A stretch of 17,397 nucleotides of DNA, from positions 1-17,397 of the forward strand of contig CAPQSW010000035.1 in the NCBI GenBank assembly GCA_948688495.1, read 5' to 3'. Numbering within the stretch: position 1 is the stretch's first letter; the number at the start of each line of letters is the position of its first letter. The notes beneath the pieces were generated by a model, which did not search any database, was not told the origin of the DNA, and saw only the letters and a program-made list of their open reading frames with translations. This document shows, piece after piece, positions 1 through 7,451 of the stretch. Source of the DNA: an uncultured Lachnospiraceae bacterium. Its GTDB lineage: Bacteria > Bacillota > Clostridia > Lachnospirales > Lachnospiraceae. A program made the translations under genes and the position numbers.

Positions 1-55
1 CTTTGGTTTCCGATGTAACAAAGTATATCATAAGATCGTTTATTCAGTAATCACA

Positions 56-76
56 TTTTGATAATAAGTATCAAAA
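56..76. repeat. Perfect palindrome upstream of the recombinase remnant
   Basis: TTTTGATA and TATCAAAA form perfect 8-bp arms around a 5-nt centre (ATAAG). The palindrome ends 27 bp before the ATG of the serine recombinase remnant. Small serine resolvases usually bind inverted-repeat subsites just upstream of their own gene, so this may be a leftover res subsite or an autoregulatory operator. Only the symmetry and position are seen; the role is inferred. Confidence 0.45.
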
Positions 77-103
77 GTAATACGGAAAGAGGGGGCGTTG
101 CTT

Positions 104-426
104 ATGTGTATGTATGGATATTGCCGGATAAGTACAAAACAGCAGAGTATTGACAGGCAGATTAGAAATATTAAGGGCAGTTATGATAAGGCTGTGATAA
201 TACAGGAACAAAGCAGGACAGACCGGAATGGAATAAGCTGTATAAGAAAGCCAAAGCATGAGATACCATTATTTTTGATAGTGTATCACGAATGAGCAGG
301 AACGCAGACGAGGGCTTTTGTCTGTATGAAGAATTATATAATAAGGGCATAGAGCTTGTATTTCTGAAAGAGCCGCATATCAACACAAGCACATATAAGA
401 AACTAAAATTTATAAAGTCCTATTGA
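104..426 (+). pseudogene. Serine recombinase (resolvase) remnant, frameshifted and truncated
   Basis: The reading begins MCMYGYCRISTKQQSIDRQI, which matches the start of small serine resolvase/invertase catalytic domains; the Ser in RISTKQQ is the expected nucleophile. Near position 210 the homology moves from frame 2 to frame 1 (DRPEWNKLYKKAK), is broken by an in-frame TGA at 259-261, and resumes as DTIIFDSVSRMSRNADEGF then ELYNKGIELVFLKEPHINTS. It stops at TGA 424-426 after an unrelated short tail. The C-terminal helix-turn-helix that such proteins need for site binding is missing. A frameshift, a nonsense codon and a 3' truncation together make this a dead gene, probably left by a plasmid or integrative element. 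The first part is preceded by a purine-rich stretch (GAAAGAGGGGG) that could have been its ribosome site. Confidence 0.8.
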
Positions 427-453
427 CTCTGATGTAAGGCAATAGACTAAAAT
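423..453 (+). promoter_or_regulatory. MerR-type promoter with 19-bp spacer
   Basis: TTGACT (423-428) and TAAAAT (448-453) are separated by 19 bp. This over-long spacing is the hallmark of promoters activated by MerR-family proteins. It lies 24 bp upstream of the MerR remnant's ATG, so it fits autoactivation by that regulator. Since the regulator is broken, the promoter is probably unresponsive now. The boxes and spacing are read directly; function is inferred. Confidence 0.5.
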
Positions 454-477
454 AGAATTACACGGGAGGGTTAAATC

Positions 478-1006
478 ATGCAGATAGTAAAAGAAGTAAG
501 TAAAATCACAGGTGTTGGTGTGTGCACACTACATTACTATGATGCAATCGGGCTTTTAAAACCTACGAAAGTAACCGAAAATTCTTGAGAGCCCTGATTT
601 TGATCCATCAGAAGCGATTGTTCAGCAAATTGGGTTATTGGAATTACAGTATAAACACATAGGGGAGCTTATTGCCTTTGCCCGTGAAATTCAAAATAAA
701 GGAGTAGCGACAATGAATTTTAAAGTTTTCGACAGGAATAATATGGAAAAGTATAAGGCGGAAGTCATAGAAAAGTGGGGTAATACGAAATCGTATCAAG
801 AGTACAGACAAAAGGATGCTGCACGAAATGAAGATAATTATAGCAAGATTGCAAACGAACTAATGTCGATGTTTTCCGAATTAGGGGGATTAAAACATTT
901 AACTTCTGACTCGGATCAAGTACAAAAGAAAATCTCTGCCCTACAGAAGTTCATAACCGATAACTACTATGTATGTACAAATGATGTCTTTAGTGTATTG
1001 TTATAG
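478..1006 (+). pseudogene. MerR-family TipAL-like regulator, internal deletion
   Basis: ATG at 478 follows an ACGGGAGGG ribosome site and encodes the start of a MerR winged helix (VKEVSKITGVGVCTLHYYDA, then IGLLKPTKV). The frame ends at TGA 586-588. From 581, in another frame, the sequence continues as the end of a MerR dimerisation region (ILESPDFDPSEAIVQQIGLL) and then a TipAS-type ligand domain (KYKAEVIEKWGNTKSYQEY... EDNYSKIANELMSMF... ITDNYYVCTNDVF). The wing and first coiled-coil part, roughly 30-45 residues of a normal protein, are gone at a GAAA-containing junction near 577-583. The C-terminal end of the TipAS domain is also replaced by a short unrelated tail. TipAL proteins sense thiopeptides or other drugs and activate multidrug responses. 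Residues from about 638 could still be translated as a free TipAS-like fragment, as happens in real tipA genes, but no good ribosome site is visible for it. Confidence 0.78.
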
Positions 1007-1148
1007 TTGTTCTGAGAACGTAGATTTGGATAGAAGTGGTGAATTTGATGAGAATGATAGAATAACAAATGGAAAATGAGAATAAAGGGAATGTTTAAAA
1101 CCAAACTTTTGGGCAATACTAATGCAAAAAGAAATGAGGATCTATCCA

Positions 1149-2378
1149 ATGAAAACATTCCACCAATTATATCTTGATATTTTAAGGCAAGAGACAGGAA
1201 AGGGTCGTATTCTGGAAGAAGATTACGACCCTTATCATTTGAACTGCCTGCTTCATCCAGAAAAGCATGCCCCTGTTATTTTTGCTGAACAGTGTGAACA
1301 ATGTGCGTATGAACGTGCCTGTGAGAAAAGCTGTATTTTTGATGCTTTTGAACAGGATGAGAATGGAAGGGTTGTCATTAATTCTGAAAAATGTATCGGC
1401 TGTGGTGCGTGCATAGATGCCTGCCGGCTGGAGAAACTGGCAGCGAATAAAGATGTAGTCCCTGTCCTCACGGCAGTCAGGGAAAAGAAACGGGAAGTGT
1501 ATGCGTTGATTGCGCCGGCATTTCTCGGACAGTTTGGTGAAAAGGTGACTGTCGGCAGGCTGCGCGCGGCATTTAAGGCAATGGGCTTTAAGGGCATGGT
1601 CGAAGTGGCGGTTTTTGCTGATATTCTTACGCTGAAGGAAGCGTTGGAATTTGACGCCAATATCCAAAGTGAGCAGGATTTTCAATTGACAAGCTGTTGT
1701 TGTCCTGTGTGGATTGCCATGATAAAGGGGATTTATCATGAATTGCTGCCTCATGTGCCTGGAGCAGTCTCCCCGATGGTGGCAGCGGGACGTGTGGTCA
1801 AGAAGCTGCACCCTGATGCCATGACTGTGTTTATCGGGCCATGTATGGCGAAAAAGGCAGAGGCAAGGGAACATGATATCGCAGATGCAGTAGACTATGT
1901 GCTGACATTTCAGGAAGTTCAAGATATGTTTGATGCAGCTGAGATTAATCCGGAGGAATTAGGCGAAGATGAAAAGGAGCATTCCTCCCGGGCGGGAAGA
2001 ATTTATGCAAGGACCGGGGGTGTCAGCGAAGCAGTCCGTGCCACGGTAAAACAGTTGAACCCGGAACGAAGCATTGAAGTAAAGGCAAAACAGGCAGATG
2101 GTATAAAGGCCTGCAAGGAGATGATTGAACGGCTCAAAGAGGGCGATATAGCGGCCAATTTCTTTGAAGGTATGGGGTGTAACGGCGGCTGTGTGGGGGG
2201 ACCGAAGCGCATCATTCCTATGGAAGAAGGAAAAGAGAACGTAAATATTTACAGCGAGAGAGCGGAATATAAGACGCCCCTTGAGAATCCATTTGTGCTG
2301 GAGCTTTTGGAGCGGTTGGGATTTCATACGGTAGAGGAGTTTTTAGAAAAAAGTGAGCTTTTAGAACGCACATTTTGA
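1149..2378 (+). CDS. [FeFe]-hydrogenase, group B type
   Basis: Catalyses reversible proton/H2 interconversion, presumably with ferredoxin, in the cytoplasm. With the start used here the protein has 409 residues. The N-terminal part carries two [4Fe-4S] ferredoxin sites: Cys49, 52, 58, 62 and Cys82, 85, 88, 92 (CIGCGAC). The H-cluster domain has L1 TSCCCPVW (181-188), L2 GPCMAKK (230-236) and L3 EGMGCNGGCVGG (340-351). The extra Cys in L1 and the GPC (not MPC) in L2 are features of the poorly characterised group B enzymes, not of the bifurcating or monomeric group A enzymes. ATG 1149 was chosen because GAGGA at 1136-1140 sits 8 nt before it; the ATG at 1122 has no ribosome site. No HydE/F/G maturases, NADH-binding subunits or partner are nearby, so it is an orphan that needs maturases from elsewhere. 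No clear promoter was found upstream. Confidence 0.9.
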   Translation: MKTFHQLYLDILRQETGKGRILEEDYDPYHLNCLLHPEKHAPVIFAEQCEQCAYERACEKSCIFDAFEQDENGRVVINSEKCIGCGACIDACRLEKLAANKDVVPVLTAVREKKREVYALIAPAFLGQFGEKVTVGRLRAAFKAMGFKGMVEVAVFADILTLKEALEFDANIQSEQDFQLTSCCCPVWIAMIKGIYHELLPHVPGAVSPMVAAGRVVKKLHPDAMTVFIGPCMAKKAEAREHDIADAVDYVLTFQEVQDMFDAAEINPEELGEDEKEHSSRAGRIYARTGGVSEAVRATVKQLNPERSIEVKAKQADGIKACKEMIERLKEGDIAANFFEGMGCNGGCVGGPKRIIPMEEGKENVNIYSERAEYKTPLENPFVLELLERLGFHTVEEFLEKSELLERTF

Positions 2379-2402
2379 GCAATAATAAAGGAGCCATAAT
2401 AC

Positions 2403-2431
2403 TTGATAAATATACCCTTATATTATAGAAT
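2403..2431 (+). promoter_or_regulatory. Sigma-A promoter of the racemase-to-nucleotidyltransferase operon
   Basis: TTGATA (2403-2408) and TAGAAT (2426-2431) are spaced by exactly 17 bp, each one mismatch from consensus. The promoter lies 43 bp before the ATG at 2474, in the 95-bp gap after the hydrogenase gene. It would let the four following genes be transcribed separately from the hydrogenase. No operator or riboswitch is evident in the leader. Confidence 0.6.
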
Positions 2432-2473
2432 ATGATAATGGATACGTAGATAACCACAAGGAGGAATGTATAT

Positions 2474-3220
2474 ATGTATCAAGAAACGATTGGCATTGTC
2501 GGAGGCTCAGGGTCTTATGCGACGCTTGATTTCTTTGGCAGGCTTTTGGAATGTTTTCCGGCAGAAAAAGAAAATGAGCGTCCAAGGATTATTATAGATA
2601 ATAACTCCCCGGTACCAAGCAGAGTCCGGGCGATTCTTTATGGGGAACATTATAAAACGGTTGTGGAACAGTTGGCAGGAACTGTCCGGTATTTGATGAG
2701 TGGAGGGGCCGATAAAATCATTTTTGTATGCTCCACTGCCCATGCGTTTTTGCCGGAAGTGCTTGCACTTGTTCCAGAGGCGGAGGATAAGATTGTCAGT
2801 CTGATGGCTTGTACGAAAAAGGCTATGACAAAAGATGGTGTTACCCATACCGTGGTAATCGGTTCAGAAGGGACGTTAAATGCCGGCGTCTATGATAAAT
2901 CATTTCTTGGGGAAGATCAGATTACTGTTTATAAACCTGCTACTGAGGAATATCCGGAGATGAGAAAATTTATTGAAAGTGTGAAACAGAAAAAGATAAC
3001 GGATGGTATTTTAAAAGAATACATGGATTTTTGCAGCCAGCTCGCAGACAGGCATCATACACAGAATATTATCTTAGGTTGTACGGAGTTTCCGATTTTG
3101 GGAAAGGAAATCCAGAAAAATGCCCTGGTTTTTCAGGAATATTCAAAAGCATATTTTCGAATCAAATTTTGGGATCCCTTGGAGTGTGTATTGGAATATC
3201 TGGGGAGTCATCTGAGATAA
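2474..3220 (+). CDS. Aspartate/glutamate racemase family protein
   Basis: A 248-residue member of the cofactor-independent Asp/Glu/hydantoin racemase fold. It shows the N-terminal IGIVGGSGS motif (residues 6-14) and both catalytic Cys contexts: VCSTAH (Cys86) and LGCTEFPIL (Cys203). The two Cys act as acid and base from opposite faces, so two-base racemisation should be possible. The substrate cannot be read from sequence; Asp, Glu or another 2-substituted acid are all open. ATG follows AAGGAGG (2458-2464) at good spacing. It is first in a tight operon with a TagF-like transferase, an HAD protein and a nucleotidyltransferase, which suggests a role in making a small acidic group for a surface polymer and not in cell-wall D-glutamate supply. 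GGSG replaces the more common GGMG of aspartate racemases. Confidence 0.85.
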   Translation: MYQETIGIVGGSGSYATLDFFGRLLECFPAEKENERPRIIIDNNSPVPSRVRAILYGEHYKTVVEQLAGTVRYLMSGGADKIIFVCSTAHAFLPEVLALVPEAEDKIVSLMACTKKAMTKDGVTHTVVIGSEGTLNAGVYDKSFLGEDQITVYKPATEEYPEMRKFIESVKQKKITDGILKEYMDFCSQLADRHHTQNIILGCTEFPILGKEIQKNALVFQEYSKAYFRIKFWDPLECVLEYLGSHLR

Positions 3221-3244
3221 GTTGTAATTTGGAGAGGGATTAAA

Positions 3245-4885
3245 ATGAATGACAAAACAGTACAGGAGATTATAGACAATTTCTACACGCTTGCGAAGGA
3301 ACTGGAGCAGGGGATAATTGATATAAAAGATCTGGCAATCGGGGATGTTCTGATACTGCTGAATAAAAGCATGACCTATTGTGACAGCAAACAGCATGAT
3401 GATGTCGCACGTGAAGCAGAAAGGATTTTTCATGGGATCATGCAGAGGGAAAGCCAGAGGAGAAAGCTGTGCGCCCAGTTCCTCATAGGATTGGCGGACT
3501 GTATCAAACAGGAATTTCAGAAAGCGCTGTTCTTGTATCAAGAAATAAAAAATGCATATGATACGCAAAGCCTGGATGAGAGTTTTGTAGATACGCATAC
3601 ATATGAAAGCCTGGTACAGGTAAAACAGAGGGATTTAGAGTTGTTTCACAAGATTTCCCATTGTGTTTACAGCATTAATTTAAAAAAGGTGCAAAGGAAG
3701 GATAAATTAAAAATCACATTCTTTTTGAAGGACAGTGCAGAGTGGAGCTGTGAAGAATTATATCAGAAATTCGCTGCTTCCCCGGATATAGAAGTGGGAA
3801 TAGCAGTTGCGCCGTTTTGTATTGGGACACAAAAGACAATTTTTGATATTTATCGAAAGACGCTCTCCTATTTCCAAAACAGGGGAATGGATGTGACAGG
3901 ACTGTATGATATGGAAAGGAGGCAATACGTGGATTGGGACAATCTCATGAGGCCGGATATTCTTTTTTTATTGAATCCGCACTATCAGGCTTTTGAGCAG
4001 TCTGCAGATATATGCCGTTTTCCATTAAGCATTCTCAATGTATATATTCCATATGGCATCATGATATACGGAAATGTGCGGGATCAGTTTAATCAGATGT
4101 CGCATATGCTGTGCTGGAAGATTTTTTGTGAGAGTCCCATACATAAAGAAATGGCAAGGAAGTATTCTGATCTCGGGGATTCTAACGTGGAGGTATCGGG
4201 GTATGTAAAAATGGATTCATTCTATACAGATACCAAGACAGATTCCCCTGGATTGTGGAAGATGGCGAATGCAGACAACAGGGCGTCTGTAAAGAAAATC
4301 ATCTATGCGCCCCATTATTCTATCGGGAAAGGGTTTGCGGGGTTTGGCAATTTTGACAAGATTTACCGGGAAATACTGGCGTTTGCAAAAGACCATAAAG
4401 ATACGACCTCCTGGGTTATCCGCCCACATCCTATGCTGCGTGCTGAATGTGTGTTGGAGGGGCTTTTTCAGGATGAGGAAGAATTTGACGATTATCTTCG
4501 CCAATGGGAGGATTTGCCGAATGCTTCCGTAAGCCAGGGAGGAATGTATATTGACTTATTTAGGACTTCCGATGCGATGATTTTGGACAGCGTATCATTT
4601 CTAGCGGAGTACTTATATGCCCATAAACCGATGCTGTTTCTCACGAGGGACAGTCAGACTTTTAACGATTTCGGACACAAGCTGAGGGAGGTATTATATA
4701 CGGCAGATGGAGGAGATTTTGAGAAAATATGCAGTTTTGTGGAAGAAGTGGTTTTGCAGGGACAAGATGGGATGAAGGAAAAGAGAGAAACGTTTTTTCA
4801 GGAAAATCTTGATTATGTACATAGGAAGACAGGAATGGCAAGCGACTTCATTTTTCAGTATATTCAGGAGCAATGGAAAATTTAG
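3245..4885 (+). CDS. TagF-like CDP-glycerol glycerophosphotransferase family protein
   Basis: A 546-residue protein. The C-terminal half resembles the CDP-glycerol:polyglycerophosphate transferases of teichoic acid synthesis: IIYAPHYS (about 352-358), WVIRPHP (390-396, the conserved His-Pro) and SDAMILDSVSF followed by EYLYAHKPMLFL (442-464), the acidic/Ser motif that binds the nucleotide-alcohol. The N-terminal 130 residues are helical, contain no recognised motif and may be a partner- or membrane-docking domain. No signal peptide or membrane span is evident. It starts 24 bp after the racemase stop with GGAGAGGGA as ribosome site. Expected role: transfer of a phospho-alcohol from a nucleotide-activated donor to an acceptor; the donor may not be CDP-glycerol. 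The next two genes look like the supply side for that donor. Confidence 0.75.
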   Translation: MNDKTVQEIIDNFYTLAKELEQGIIDIKDLAIGDVLILLNKSMTYCDSKQHDDVAREAERIFHGIMQRESQRRKLCAQFLIGLADCIKQEFQKALFLYQEIKNAYDTQSLDESFVDTHTYESLVQVKQRDLELFHKISHCVYSINLKKVQRKDKLKITFFLKDSAEWSCEELYQKFAASPDIEVGIAVAPFCIGTQKTIFDIYRKTLSYFQNRGMDVTGLYDMERRQYVDWDNLMRPDILFLLNPHYQAFEQSADICRFPLSILNVYIPYGIMIYGNVRDQFNQMSHMLCWKIFCESPIHKEMARKYSDLGDSNVEVSGYVKMDSFYTDTKTDSPGLWKMANADNRASVKKIIYAPHYSIGKGFAGFGNFDKIYREILAFAKDHKDTTSWVIRPHPMLRAECVLEGLFQDEEEFDDYLRQWEDLPNASVSQGGMYIDLFRTSDAMILDSVSFLAEYLYAHKPMLFLTRDSQTFNDFGHKLREVLYTADGGDFEKICSFVEEVVLQGQDGMKEKRETFFQENLDYVHRKTGMASDFIFQYIQEQWKI

Positions 4886-4907
4886 AGATTAGGAAGATGA
4901 GAACAAA

Positions 4908-5513
4908 ATGAGTAAATACATATTTTTGTTGAATTTGGATGCAACAATAACCAGGCAGGAAATTTTGCCAGCGATTTCCCGCAAGCTGGGACTTTATGAC
5001 AAGATGCGGGTTCTTGCAGAAAGCGCTGCACAGGAGAAAATACCTTATAAACAGAGTTTTTTACAGAAGGTTGAATTATTTAAGGAGATTCCCGTGGGCG
5101 AAGTGCGAAGGGTGATAGGAGAGATTCCAGTAAATGAGAAATTGGCAGCATTTATAAAGGAAAACCGGGAGAGCTGTTATATTGTAACAAGTAATTTGGA
5201 TGTCTGGCTAGAGGAATTAATAGCAAGGCTTCAAATGGAAGGTAATCTATTTTCGTCGAAGGCAACGGTAAAGGACGGCTATATACAGGATGTGCATTAT
5301 ATTGCTGACAAGGGTGCGGTAGCTGGCCAGATGGTTTCGCCTTTTGTGGCAGTAGGAAATGGAAATAATGATGCAGAGATGATAGAGACAGCAGAAATAG
5401 GGATCGGATATGGCGGGGTGCGCCGTGTTGCCCCAGCGGTGCTGTCCTGCGCCAGCCATGCGATTTATGAAGAAGGAAAGCTGGTAGATTTTTTGGAAAG
5501 GCTGGTAGGATAA
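4908..5513 (+). CDS. HAD-superfamily protein with degenerate catalytic motifs
   Basis: A 201-residue HAD protein of the phosphoserine-phosphatase-like (IB) kind. Motif I reads LLNLDATIT: the residue that should be the nucleophilic Asp is Asn9, while the general acid Asp11 is kept. Motif II is VTSN (93-96), motif III Lys is probably Lys135, and motif IV is GNGNND (150-155) where GDGxND is expected, so the first metal-binding Asp is Asn151 and only Asp155 remains. Both changes are D to N, which should abolish normal phosphoryl-aspartate chemistry. It could be a regulatory or substrate-binding subunit, or use unusual chemistry. The fold elsewhere looks intact, with no frameshift, which argues for a kept function. 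It lies 22 bp after the TagF-like gene and 1 bp before the nucleotidyltransferase, suggesting tight co-translation and perhaps a complex. Confidence 0.75.
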   Translation: MSKYIFLLNLDATITRQEILPAISRKLGLYDKMRVLAESAAQEKIPYKQSFLQKVELFKEIPVGEVRRVIGEIPVNEKLAAFIKENRESCYIVTSNLDVWLEELIARLQMEGNLFSSKATVKDGYIQDVHYIADKGAVAGQMVSPFVAVGNGNNDAEMIETAEIGIGYGGVRRVAPAVLSCASHAIYEEGKLVDFLERLVG

Positions 5514-5514
5514 G

Positions 5515-6168
5515 ATGGCAGTTTCACGAACAGTAGTAATAAGCTGTGCCGGCACAGGAAACAGGCTTGGGCTTGGAATGACGAAGGCTTTGATAGAGGT
5601 GGAGGGGGAACCGCTGATTATAAGGCATCTTCAAATGCTTAAAGAAGAAAAAGATGTCCGGGTTGTAGTTGGTTATCAGGCGGAAAGGGTTATTGAAACG
5701 GTGAGCAGTTACCGTGATGATATCGTGTTTGTTTTTAACCATCATTATCGTGAGACCGGTACGGGAGCCAGCGTTGCACTTGCAGCAAAGTATGCCAATG
5801 AATATATTTTATCCCTGGATGGAGATTTGCTGGTACACCCAGAAGATATGAAGAAGATTCTTGCATACGAGGGCGAATTTGTAAGCGGGGGAATTATCAG
5901 CACGGATGATCCATGGATGCTGCAGACATATAGGGATGGGGGAGAGGAGTTTGTAAGCTCTTTTTCTAGGAATGTGGGCGAATATGAATGGAATGGGATT
6001 ACCCAGATAAAGAGCGGGAAAATACAAAATGGGACGGGACATGTGTTTCAATTGTTAGAGCCGCATCTGCCTCTGCCGTTTTTGAATATAAGAACCAGGG
6101 AGATTGATACCATCAATGATTATGAACATGCGGTGGCATGGGTAAAAAGCGGGTTTGCGGATAATTAA
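5515..6168 (+). CDS. Nucleotidyltransferase, LicC-like / sugar-phosphate type
   Basis: A 217-residue protein with a Rossmann-like NTP-transferase domain. It shows the signature GTGNRLG (13-19) followed by TKALIEV with Lys24, a VVGYQAE segment, TGTGAS (81-86) and LDGDLLV with the metal-binding DGD (102-104). The C-terminal EIDTINDYEHA resembles the end of phosphocholine/phosphonate cytidylyltransferases and GTP-dependent relatives. It should join an NTP (CTP most likely, by similarity to LicC) and a phosphorylated small molecule to give an NDP-activated donor. The start overlaps the HAD stop region (TAAG-ATG), so the two are probably translationally coupled. The substrate is unknown. It is the last gene of the operon; no strong terminator is visible in the next 100 bp. 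Confidence 0.78.
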   Translation: MAVSRTVVISCAGTGNRLGLGMTKALIEVEGEPLIIRHLQMLKEEKDVRVVVGYQAERVIETVSSYRDDIVFVFNHHYRETGTGASVALAAKYANEYILSLDGDLLVHPEDMKKILAYEGEFVSGGIISTDDPWMLQTYRDGGEEFVSSFSRNVGEYEWNGITQIKSGKIQNGTGHVFQLLEPHLPLPFLNIRTREIDTINDYEHAVAWVKSGFADN

Positions 6169-6277
6169 ATTATGTACAAATTGCACAAGAAATATGGATC
6201 TATCAGTCCTTTTGGCACCTTCATTTTTTTGAATAAGACGATCGGATTTGTATATATTTCCCAAGTTTTCCAAAAGT

Positions 6278-6301
6278 ACTTGTATTTACATCTATACAAG
6301 T
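6278..6301. promoter_or_regulatory. AraR operator O1 in the araR promoter
   Basis: ACTTGTAT and ATACAAGT are perfect 8-bp arms around an 8-bp centre (TTACATCT). The same geometry recurs before araA at 7523-7544. AraR of Firmicutes binds such dyads and is released by L-arabinose. Its position over the -35 region and spacer of the araR promoter predicts autorepression. Confidence 0.75.
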
Positions 6302-6309
6302 TGTAAAAT
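6280..6309 (+). promoter_or_regulatory. araR promoter
   Basis: TTGTAT (6280-6285) and TAAAAT (6304-6309) are 18 bp apart. The -35 box is inside the left arm of the operator and the right arm ends just before the -10 box. The araA promoter has the same arrangement (TTGTAT-18-TAAAGT), so the two should be repressed in the same way. Confidence 0.5.
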
Positions 6310-6353
6310 AGAGAAAGATAGCAGTGATATAAGTTGGGAAAGGATTGGAGCAG

Positions 6354-7451
6354 ATGGCGAAGAATGAAGGTCAGAAATTAAAGTATTATACGCTGTCAGA
6401 AGATTTAAAGCGCATGATACTGGATGGTGATATTCAGGCGGGAGACAGGCTTCCCTCAGAGAATGAACTTTCCAGACATTACAGTATCAGCCGCCATACC
6501 GTGCGCAAGGCGCTTGCTATTCTGGAAAATGAAGGATACATTTATGCAGAACACGGCAAGGGTACTTTCTGTTCAGAGCTTGTACGCCATACCAAGACGT
6601 CCCGGAATATCGCAGTAGTGACCACGTATCTGTCAGATTACATTTTCCCTAAGGTCGTCCAGGGAATTGACAGCGTTATGACGGAGAAGGGTTACAGTAT
6701 CATTCTCAAGAATACCCGTAATTCCAGAAAAGCTGAGGCAAAGTGTTTGGAAGAACTTTTGCAGAAGGACATTGAAGGGTTGATTATTGAGCCCAGCAAG
6801 AGTGAAATTTTCTGCAAACATATTTCGCTTTATCAGCGGCTGGAGAAGTTGGGGATTCCCATTGTCTTCATCCAGGCGTGCCTGGAACAGATGAAGGATA
6901 AACCGCAGGTCAAGCTGGATGACTGCAGGGGCGGCTACCTTGTCACCAATTATCTGATTTCCCTGGGACACCGCAATATTCTCGGCGTATTTAAGGCAGA
7001 TGACACACAGGGCGTGGAGCGTCACAGAGGTTATGTTCAGGCGCTGCAGGAAGCTGGAATCCTCTATGATCCGAATAATATTATATGGTTTCATACGGAA
7101 GACCGCGCCATCAAGCCTTTTGCAGCATTGCAGGAGATGGTGTCAGGGGGATATTTGTTCGATGCAGTCGTGTGTTATAACGATCAGATTGCTGTGGAAA
7201 TCATTAAGGCGCTGGAAGAATGTAAGCTGGAGGTGCCAAGACTGGTATCTGTTACCGGATATGACAATTCGTTTATTGCAGAGAACAGCCGTATTAAGCT
7301 GACAACGATCGCACATCCCCAGGAAAAACTGGGCGAGATGGCGGCGAAGCTGCTGTTGGAGCTGATTCAGAATCCAAATGCAGAGATTGCGCAGAATAAG
7401 ATTCTTATTGAGCCGGAGCTGGTTGTCAGGGAATCCTGCAGGCAGAGGTAG
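6354..7451 (+). CDS. araR: Arabinose repressor AraR (GntR-LacI hybrid)
   Basis: A 365-residue transcription factor. Residues about 10-75 form a GntR-type winged helix (SEDLKRMILDGDI, LPSENELSRHYSISRHTVRK, LENEGYI, GKGTF). The rest is a LacI/periplasmic-binding-like sugar domain (NIAVVTTYLSDYIFP, GIDSVM, GYSIILKNT, RNILGVFKADDTQG, DAVVCYNDQIA, VSVTGYDNS), ending in a typical LacI-like tail. This fusion is the AraR architecture first known in Bacillus subtilis, where L-arabinose is the effector. ATG 6354 is preferred because AAAGGA at 6339-6344 is 9 nt upstream; a TTG at 6345 is in frame but too close to that site. Operators in its own promoter and before araA indicate that it represses itself and the operon downstream. 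Confidence 0.93.
   Translation: MAKNEGQKLKYYTLSEDLKRMILDGDIQAGDRLPSENELSRHYSISRHTVRKALAILENEGYIYAEHGKGTFCSELVRHTKTSRNIAVVTTYLSDYIFPKVVQGIDSVMTEKGYSIILKNTRNSRKAEAKCLEELLQKDIEGLIIEPSKSEIFCKHISLYQRLEKLGIPIVFIQACLEQMKDKPQVKLDDCRGGYLVTNYLISLGHRNILGVFKADDTQGVERHRGYVQALQEAGILYDPNNIIWFHTEDRAIKPFAALQEMVSGGYLFDAVVCYNDQIAVEIIKALEECKLEVPRLVSVTGYDNSFIAENSRIKLTTIAHPQEKLGEMAAKLLLELIQNPNAEIAQNKILIEPELVVRESCRQR

Noticed and set aside
1182..1922. Long open frame of 246 codons on the minus strand opposite the hydrogenase
   Set aside because: It is antisense to a clear hydrogenase gene, has no ribosome site and its Cys/His/Arg-rich translation is typical of a shadow frame.
6169..6277. Intrinsic terminator after the nucleotidyltransferase gene
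   Set aside because: A T-run is present near 6224-6231 but no stem of useful length precedes it.
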